Assembly (NCBI GenBank): GCA_937893205.1 | Contig: CALBJU010000130.1 | Coordinates: 1 to 10,962, forward strand | Length of the DNA stretch: 10,962 nt | Direction of reading: 5' to 3' | Origin: an uncultured Bacteroidota bacterium | GTDB taxonomy: Bacteria > Bacteroidota > Rhodothermia > Rhodothermales > UBA10348 | Part shown: piece by piece, positions 6,334-10,962 of the stretch | How positions within the stretch are numbered: the stretch's first letter is position 1 | Layout of the letters: each line of letters starts with the position of its first letter | Notes under the pieces: generated by a model | What the model was told of the DNA's origin: nothing | Database searches by the model: none | What the model saw: the letters and a program-made list of their open reading frames with translations, nothing else | Position numbers and translations under genes: made by a program

Positions 6334-6990
6334 ATGACGCGTCCAGTAATCATCGGCCTTTCCGGGGGATCCGGATCCGGAAAGAGTACCATCCTGAAAC
6401 GACTTCTGGATGAGCTGGGTCCTGCTCAGGTTTCCGTTCTCGAACACGATGCGTACTACCGGGATCAGACCGACATGACCCTGGAAGAGAGAGCCCTGGT
6501 CAATTTCGATCACCCCGATTCGCTGGAAACCGATCTTCTCGTAAGACACGTTGATGAGTTACTGGAGGGGCGGACGATCCAAAAACCCATCTACGATTTC
6601 ACGCATCACACGCGGACCGAGGAGAGCATCGAAATCTCGCCAACCCCGATTATCATCGTCGAAGGGATTCTGGTACTCGCGCAGCACGAGCTTGTGGATC
6701 GAATGGACATGCGGTTTTTCGTGGATACCGATGATGACGTCCGACTGATTCGTCGCATCCGAAGGGACATGGTTGAGCGCGGCCGAACACTCGAATCGAT
6801 CCTCAAACAATATGAGGAGACCGTCCGGCCCATGCACATCGAATTTGTGGAGCCCTCAAAACGCCACGCGGACGTAATCATTCCCCACGGCGGCTACAAT
6901 GAGGTTGCCATCAGCATGGTTCTGGCGCAGGTCAGATCGGTTCTTTACGAGCACCGAATCGAAGACCTCATCAGGCCTCCAACCGCATAA
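6334..6990 (+). CDS. udk: Uridine kinase
   Basis: A 218-residue kinase of the pyrimidine salvage pathway, phosphorylating uridine (and cytidine) to UMP/CMP with ATP or GTP. The Walker A loop GGSGSGKST lies at 11-19. The substrate-site landmarks follow: EHDAYYRD, NFDHPDSLE, PIYDFTHHTR, the strand IIIVEGILVL, the lid RRIRRDMVERGR and PMHIEFVEPSKRHADVIIP. Together these are diagnostic of the family, and the length is standard. The frame is open upstream to an ATG at 6202 inside yaaA, but the ATG at 6334 starts the normal N-terminus (MTRPVIIGLSGG). No clear ribosome site is visible. It lies 35 bp after yaaA and probably belongs to the same transcript. Its last 20 bp overlap the end of coaX on the other strand. 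Confidence 0.96.
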   Translation: MTRPVIIGLSGGSGSGKSTILKRLLDELGPAQVSVLEHDAYYRDQTDMTLEERALVNFDHPDSLETDLLVRHVDELLEGRTIQKPIYDFTHHTRTEESIEISPTPIIIVEGILVLAQHELVDRMDMRFFVDTDDDVRLIRRIRRDMVERGRTLESILKQYEETVRPMHIEFVEPSKRHADVIIPHGGYNEVAISMVLAQVRSVLYEHRIEDLIRPPTA

Positions 6991-7741
6991 GGTCTGCGAT
7001 ACCCTCGAGGACGAGGTCCCGATGGTAATACCAATCCCGGTCTAATTTTTCCAGGATCCACTTGCCCCAGCCACCCGTCAGAACGATCGCCATATCGGTA
7101 TCGCTGGTTTCGCATATTCGATGCACCATACCCGAGACGGAGTCAAGCATCGAATACATGATCCCGGACTGAATGGCCTCGTGGGTTGAACGCCCGATTA
7201 CCTCTTCGGACAAGACAAGATCGATTTTGGGTAGTTGAGCCGTCCCTAGCTCCAGGGCGTTTCTCATCAGACCTGGCCCCGGTGCGATGACACCTCCAGG
7301 GTAGGTCCCGTCAGCCAACACCACCTCGTAGTTGATGGCAGTGCCCGCATCTATCACAATCACTCCCTGCTGACCCTCAATCCCGTACCTCACCCAACCG
7401 CCGGCGGCCACGGCGATACGGTCATTGCCCATCGTGTCGGGTGTGGAGTACCTCAGATCGAACGGCATCGTCGAGTTTTCGTCGAAAAACGTGACACTCA
7501 TATCGAACAATCGCTTGGCCTGCTCGACCCATTGCCAGTTCTTACCTGGAACGACAGAAACGGCGCCAATGCGCCCAATCGACTCTCCCCCCACGAATTC
7601 CTCCAGCTCCGCTCCCAAGAGTTGACCGTGCTCAAATCTTCGTGAGGAAATGATTTCGCCTACCACTTCTGCCGTTCCTGCGGTCGGATCGTAGAGACCC
7701 GCTTTGGAAGAACTGTTCCCGATGTCGATCAAAAGCCACAT
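6971..7741 (-). CDS. coaX: Type III pantothenate kinase
   Basis: A 256-residue cytoplasmic kinase for the first step of coenzyme A synthesis (pantothenate to 4'-phosphopantothenate). It is an ASKHA-fold enzyme that usually needs a monovalent cation and is not feedback-inhibited by CoA. Visible motifs are LLIDIGNSSSK at 3-13 (phosphate loop, Asp6), GNDR at 105-108 (catalytic Asp107), IDAGTAINYE at 130-139 and GGVIAPGPGLM at 149-159. LTGGWG comes near the C-terminus. The length is typical. ATG at 7741 follows birA by 54 bp on the same strand. The pair birA-coaX is a recurrent arrangement and links two cofactor functions, biotin attachment and CoA. No good ribosome site is seen. The stop codon region overlaps the end of udk tail to tail. 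Confidence 0.96.
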   Translation of the reverse strand: MWLLIDIGNSSSKAGLYDPTAGTAEVVGEIISSRRFEHGQLLGAELEEFVGGESIGRIGAVSVVPGKNWQWVEQAKRLFDMSVTFFDENSTMPFDLRYSTPDTMGNDRIAVAAGGWVRYGIEGQQGVIVIDAGTAINYEVVLADGTYPGGVIAPGPGLMRNALELGTAQLPKIDLVLSEEVIGRSTHEAIQSGIMYSMLDSVSGMVHRICETSDTDMAIVLTGGWGKWILEKLDRDWYYHRDLVLEGIADLMRLEA

Positions 7742-7795
7742 ATGATCAATCTGATTGTGAGGTGGAAGCTTCCGCGCTCGGCGTGTGAATGGATC

Positions 7796-8545
7796 TCAGT
7801 CGCCACTTTGAGCAGCCAACGTCACGTCGCCGGCAAAGTACACCGTCCTTCCGGAATCAGTTTCCAGTATCAGGCCGCCCTCTTCGCTGACACCCACGAA
7901 CAAACCAGTAGCCTCACCAGAAACAGTTACTTCGCTCCCGACACCCGAGAGGCGCTCGGTATATGAGGCAATGAAATCCGCAGCTTCCATCTGGGGAATC
8001 CAATCTTCCAGGCGGGCTAAAAGGAGGGAGTACACTTCTGCGCGATCGTGCCTGCGACCTGATTCCAGGAGCAGCGAGGTCGGCGCTGTTGAAAGACCGT
8101 CTGGAAAGTTTTCCTGATTGACATTGATTCCGATGCCGAGGAGGTAAATGCCTTCCGACGGCGATTCGATCAAGATTCCAGCCGTTTTTTTGCCACCAAT
8201 CAGAACATCATTTGGCCATTTGAGAGTGATGTCGAGCGTGGATTCAATCTTCAACACGGTGTCATACACGGCCATTGCGGCAGCAAGGGGAAGCAGAGTC
8301 GGGCGCGGCAGAAGCTTCTTGATCACGATGGTTATCAACAAATTCTGCGCGGAATCCGATTCCCAGCGGCGACCAAATCTGCCGCGCCCAGCCTCCTGGA
8401 AATCAGCGAGAACCACCGAGCCGTGCGCTGCTCCTTCCTCAAGCCACTCTTTCGCCCGCGCAGTCGTCGAATCAGTGCGCCGGTAGTGCCTCAGGACCGA
8501 ACCCAGGCCCTCTGAGGTAAACGAAAAAGGAGACTGCTTGACCAA
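7796..8545 (-). CDS. birA: Biotin--[acetyl-CoA-carboxylase] ligase, class I
   Basis: A 249-residue ligase that makes biotinyl-AMP and transfers biotin to the carrier domain of biotin enzymes such as acetyl-CoA carboxylase. Signs in order: TDSTTARAKEW (about 24-34), the biotin/ATP loop GRGRFGRRW (53-61), KWPNDVLIGGKKTAGILIE (109-127, with the catalytic-site Lys) and GIGINVN (137-143). A small C-terminal SH3-like segment (about 200-245) follows. There is no N-terminal winged-helix domain, so this is the monofunctional class that does not repress transcription. The only workable start is TTG at 8545: the upstream frame soon meets TAA and the first internal ATG is far too late. A weak GGAA lies six bases before it. 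It is probably first of a birA-coaX unit, divergent from the TPR gene. Confidence 0.93.
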   Translation of the reverse strand: MVKQSPFSFTSEGLGSVLRHYRRTDSTTARAKEWLEEGAAHGSVVLADFQEAGRGRFGRRWESDSAQNLLITIVIKKLLPRPTLLPLAAAMAVYDTVLKIESTLDITLKWPNDVLIGGKKTAGILIESPSEGIYLLGIGINVNQENFPDGLSTAPTSLLLESGRRHDRAEVYSLLLARLEDWIPQMEAADFIASYTERLSGVGSEVTVSGEATGLFVGVSEEGGLILETDSGRTVYFAGDVTLAAQSGD

Positions 8546-8600
8546 TGTGAATTCCGACGACCTTTTGTGATCAATCTTTTATGACCCATGTCACCTATAA

Positions 8601-8679
8601 TAGACACGACCCCGATAAGATAGACACCGTATTGCGGGTCTCACCCCTGTAGAACGCGTTTTGAACGATTTTATGAACG
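8601..8679. repeat. Short direct repeats in the birA/TPR divergent region
   Basis: TAGACAC occurs at 8601-8607 and 8621-8627, exactly 20 bp (two helical turns) apart. GAACG occurs three times, at 8652-8656, 8663-8667 and 8675-8679, with 11- and 12-bp spacing. Helix-phased short repeats between divergent genes can be operator sites, but each motif is short and chance is a real alternative. The 195-bp region (8546-8740) also holds a TATAAT (8596-8601) lacking a good -35, and the small ORF described separately. No RNA gene is seen. Confidence 0.3.
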
Positions 8680-8744
8680 TCGCAGCCACAGAATTCAACC
8701 CGTTTGGCGCGGGGTACGATTGTTGCCCGCTCCCGGGTAGATGA
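8673..8744 (+). CDS. Possible 23-aa leader peptide overlapping the TPR gene start
   Basis: An ATG at 8673 opens a 23-codon frame (start MNVAATEF, end PLPGR, with adjacent Cys-Cys near the end). Its TGA (8742-8744) overlaps the TPR start as ATGA, the classic arrangement for translational coupling. The frame is open further back to 8619, with a TTG at 8661. The downstream gene has no clear ribosome site of its own, which would fit re-initiation. Against it: the ORF is very short, has no ribosome site, and I do not recognise the peptide. Confidence 0.3.
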   Translation: MNVAATEFNPFGAGYDCCPLPGR

Positions 8745-9397
8745 AAACGACTCTATTCATAGTACTCCTATCTGCGCTCACTCTCACGACTCAGGCTCAG
8801 GCATTTCGTCCCCCCGAGTTGAACGTGCAGTATCACCGCGCTCGAACCGCGTGGTTGACAGGAAACAGCCTGCTCGAAGCGAAGGCCAGAATAGACCGGG
8901 TATTGAAGAAACTACCGGACGACACGGAGGCTCTTAAACTTCGTTCTGCCATCCTCCTGGAACTCGATCGAGCGGAGGAAGCGCATCGAGACGCCGCACG
9001 AGCCATACTCCTGGCTCCCGACGACGGCGAGGGATACGTTCTGGTGTGTGAGACGGCGGCGGCAACTGATCGTGTAAATCTTGCCATGGAGGCCCTCGAC
9101 ACTGCCAGTAACTTATTTCTGGCCCAAATCGAGCAGTACGTCAGACTCTCTACTTGTGCGCTCAATCTGGCTCAGATTTCGCAAGCCCTATCGCTGGCGC
9201 GGATCGCGGTGGCGCAGGATGAAGATGATCCTCGAGGTCACGTCCAGCTCGCACGCATTTTCCTCCAAAACGATCAATACGAAGAGGCCAGGGCGGTTCT
9301 CACGAAGGCGATAGAAGGATCCATCATCACAATGGGAGCGGTTCTCGCAGACACGCAGCTTGCAGCACTCTATCTCACAGATCCTCTGAGTCAGTAG
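8741..9397 (+). CDS. Exported TPR-repeat protein
   Basis: A 218-residue exported protein. Residues 1-21 are a signal peptide (MKTT, then LFIVLLSALTL, cleavage near TQA or QAQA), so it should be periplasmic. The mature part is almost all helical, with tetratricopeptide-like pairs: about 41-75 (LLEAKARIDRVLKKLPDDTEALKL), 76-110 (DRAEEAHRDAARAILLAPDDGEGY), 111-145, 146-180 (ISQALSLARIAVAQDEDDPRGHVQLARIF) and 181-210 (QYEEARAVLTKAI). TPR domains bind protein partners and the partner is unknown. The codon immediately before ATG is TAG in frame, so the start cannot be further upstream. It ends 11 bp before the stop codon of a convergent lipoprotein gene, leaving no room for a terminator. There is no specific functional clue from neighbours. 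Confidence 0.85.
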   Translation: MKTTLFIVLLSALTLTTQAQAFRPPELNVQYHRARTAWLTGNSLLEAKARIDRVLKKLPDDTEALKLRSAILLELDRAEEAHRDAARAILLAPDDGEGYVLVCETAAATDRVNLAMEALDTASNLFLAQIEQYVRLSTCALNLAQISQALSLARIAVAQDEDDPRGHVQLARIFLQNDQYEEARAVLTKAIEGSIITMGAVLADTQLAALYLTDPLSQ

Positions 9398-9408
9398 GTC
9401 TCAGGGAA

Positions 9409-10197
9409 TTATAGCGTGTGGTCCGTATAGGTAGACACCGTCCGAATTTTATAGGCGCCCCGAAACGGTGTCCGAATGAGAGTTGTAAACCTCGTGTTGT
9501 AGGGCACCATTTTGCCGCCTTCTGCGGGTCGAATGTGCATGAAAAACGTGCTTTCTTCGCGAAACAGTAGTCCCAGATCGATCCGCTCCAGATACACGGC
9601 CACCAGTTCATTGGTCGATCGATCAACATAGTGGCGAACTTTTCTCACATTCAGCCCATCGGCGAGGTCAGGCCTGGCCCGAATTTCGATAATCATGGCG
9701 GAGCGGTCCCACATTAGCGTATCCCCCATCATTCTGAACGAGTACTTATCGATGTTTTTGGGGTTCAGATAGGAAGGATCCTCCTCAACGAGGTAGGGAA
9801 CCAGGTCGACCGGATCAGGATCATCGACATTTTCGGAAACGAATTGATTGAAGAATCCGAAATCAAAAGCACCCCCGGAATCTGCCCTGGTGACCGAACT
9901 GGTTCTGCCTTCTGCGCTGACAGACACATCTACAAGTTGTTCGGTGAACGCAATCAGAAAATCTTCATCGTCAAACTGCTCGGTGCGCAGATATCTGCGG
10001 TAGGAATACGCATTCAGCTCTTCGAAGGAGGCCCGAATAGCGTCCTGGCTGACAGATTTGATGAACGTAATTATCGAATCTTGCTCGGCAGCTTCGATGG
10101 GACCGGTGAAAGAAACGGGCCGCTTGTCACAGCCAACCGAGAACAGGAGCAACCAACAAAAGAATAACGGGATCAGAAACGCCGCCGATCGCTGCAT
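9409..10197 (-). CDS. Putative lipoprotein of unknown function
   Basis: A 262-residue exported protein. A long hydrophobic start (AAFLIPLFFCWLLLF) leads to FSVGC with Cys23. The -3 residue is Ser rather than the usual Leu/Val/Ile, so the lipobox is imperfect but plausible. The mature N-terminal half is helical and acidic (IITFIKSVSQDAIRASFEELN). The C-terminal half (about 150-262) alternates strands, for example KYSFRMMGDTL, SAMIIEIRARPD, VRHYVDRSTNELVAVYLERI and FRGAYKIRTVSTYTD. The phrase of a strand, D(R/K)xTxELV and another strand resembles LolA/LolB- or RseB-like half-barrels that handle lipids or lipoproteins; this is a weak structural guess, not a family match. It is divergent from the inositol-phosphatase gene (83-bp gap, no convincing promoter) and convergent with the TPR gene. 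Confidence 0.78.
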   Translation of the reverse strand: MQRSAAFLIPLFFCWLLLFSVGCDKRPVSFTGPIEAAEQDSIITFIKSVSQDAIRASFEELNAYSYRRYLRTEQFDDEDFLIAFTEQLVDVSVSAEGRTSSVTRADSGGAFDFGFFNQFVSENVDDPDPVDLVPYLVEEDPSYLNPKNIDKYSFRMMGDTLMWDRSAMIIEIRARPDLADGLNVRKVRHYVDRSTNELVAVYLERIDLGLLFREESTFFMHIRPAEGGKMVPYNTRFTTLIRTPFRGAYKIRTVSTYTDHTL

Positions 10198-10280
10198 GCT
10201 GAGATGAACCTGGACGAGATGAGAGGGTTGACGTATTCGCTCTGCCTTAATGATACGACAATTCGCCCACCTCGATCTCT

Positions 10281-10962
10281 ATGAGTGACCCGGATTCTGA
10301 CCCTATCTATCGAGAAGCACTGATCCTTGCTGAACTAGCCGCCAGAGAGGCCGCCGAGTTCATTCAGTCTCACGCGGGTGCTGTCGCGGCGGATCTGATT
10401 CACGAGAAAGGGCTCAACGATATCGTTTCTTTTGTGGACGAGGGAGCTCAGGATATCATCGTCGGGCTTATTCGCCGGGCTTATCCCGATCATCATATTC
10501 TGGCAGAAGAAGGATTCAATCCTGCCGAACTCGAGCCGAGACATCGAGAAGGATACTCTTGGATTGTGGACCCCCTCGACGGAACAACCAATTTCATGCA
10601 CGGCGTTCCGCAATATGGAATCTCCATCGCGCTCATGCTGAACGGCAAGGCCATGATGGGCCTGGTTTATGATGTCTGTCGGGGAGAATCGTTCAGCGCG
10701 ATCCGAGGTGCTGGTGCCCGTTTCGGCGATGCTTCATGCCGGGTCAGCCGCACGAGCTTACTTGCGGATTCACTCATCGCCACTGGCTTTCCCTACAAGC
10801 AATTTGACTACCTGGACGCCTATACCGAGTGTATTCGTCGATTCTGGCAAGATTCGAGGGGAGTCAGGAGACCCGGCGCCGCATCTCTAGATCTCGCTTG
10901 GGTTGCCTGCGGAAGATTTGAGGGCTTCTTCGAGCAGGGCTTGATGCCTTGGGATGTCGCCG
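10281..10962 (+). CDS. Inositol monophosphatase family protein (3' end cut by window)
   Basis: The first 227 residues of a Mg-dependent phosphatase of the IMPase/SuhB/CysQ/HisN superfamily. Metal-site motifs are present: Glu76-Glu77 in ILAEEGF, Asp97 and Asp100 in WIVDPLDGTTNF, and the distal Asp225 in MPWDVA. RRPGAASLDLAWVACGRFEGFFE precedes the last one, which is typical of SuhB-like inositol-1-monophosphatases. Full-length members have about 260-270 residues, so roughly 40 lie beyond the window. Substrates in the family include inositol phosphate, histidinol phosphate and 3'-phosphoadenosine phosphates; sequence alone does not separate them here. The ATG at 10281 gives a normal N-terminus (MSDPDSDPIYREALILAELA). 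No ribosome site is visible. The protein is cytoplasmic, with no signal peptide. Confidence 0.93.
   Translation, partial: MSDPDSDPIYREALILAELAAREAAEFIQSHAGAVAADLIHEKGLNDIVSFVDEGAQDIIVGLIRRAYPDHHILAEEGFNPAELEPRHREGYSWIVDPLDGTTNFMHGVPQYGISIALMLNGKAMMGLVYDVCRGESFSAIRGAGARFGDASCRVSRTSLLADSLIATGFPYKQFDYLDAYTECIRRFWQDSRGVRRPGAASLDLAWVACGRFEGFFEQGLMPWDVA

Noticed and set aside
9432..9475. Inverted repeat GACACCGT / ACGGTGTC and a TAGACACCGT copy matching 8621-8630
   Set aside because: Both lie within the C-terminal codons of the lipoprotein; the 10-bp match to the intergenic copy 811 bp away is within reach of chance and the arms enclose coding sequence.
10198..10280. Promoter with TTGACG (10228-10233) for the inositol-phosphatase gene
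   Set aside because: The -35 is good, but at 17-bp spacing the -10 would be TGATAC, matching consensus at only two positions; no other suitable -10 is seen.
1..10962. CRISPR array, transposon, prophage, toxin-antitoxin or defence system
   Set aside because: No spaced long repeats, transposase or integrase motifs, and no nuclease or toxin-like proteins were found on either strand.

Overview
The window looks like ordinary chromosome from a free-living bacterium of the Bacteroidota/Rhodothermota/Balneolota assemblage. Four things point there: a 31-residue AURKAIP1/COX24-type ribosomal microprotein of the form found in that group, type III pantothenate kinase next to a short biotin ligase with no DNA-binding domain, many predicted secreted proteins and lipoproteins, and weak or absent Shine-Dalgarno sequences. 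This placement is inferred from gene content alone; I see no rRNA, tRNA or phage marker that would fix it. Base composition is moderate and looks even along the window.

Left part (1-4583), all on the minus strand: an alpha/beta hydrolase (3777-4583) is read first. After a 181-base gap holding an 8-bp tandem repeat come two small, directly abutting lipoprotein genes (3143-3595 and 2693-3142). Then comes a large secreted S9-family peptidase of the glutamyl-endopeptidase type (158-2617). The two lipoprotein genes and the peptidase may form one envelope-directed unit. The first 157 bases are non-coding and carry a dense cluster of direct and inverted AAGTGG/CCACTT motifs.

Middle part (4759-6990), plus strand: a promoter, a 31-codon ribosomal-protein gene and a very strong intrinsic terminator, then a second hairpin with a T-run. 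A near-consensus promoter follows and drives ytxH-like - yaaA - udk (membrane stress protein, peroxide-stress protein, uridine kinase). The end of udk overlaps the end of coaX by 20 bp tail to tail.

Right part (6971-10962): birA and coaX (biotin ligase and pantothenate kinase, both cofactor metabolism) run on the minus strand. A divergent 195-bp intergenic region, with direct repeats and a possible leader peptide, separates birA from a secreted TPR protein on the plus strand. The TPR gene converges with a 262-aa putative lipoprotein on the minus strand. That lipoprotein gene is divergent from an inositol-monophosphatase-family gene cut by the window end.

I see no CRISPR array, transposase, integrase, toxin-antitoxin pair or defence island, and no clear new multi-gene system. 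The best leads are small: the leader ORF with ATGA overlap upstream of the TPR gene, the two repeat regions, the tandem hairpins around the ribosomal microprotein, and the lipoprotein pair upstream of the peptidase.
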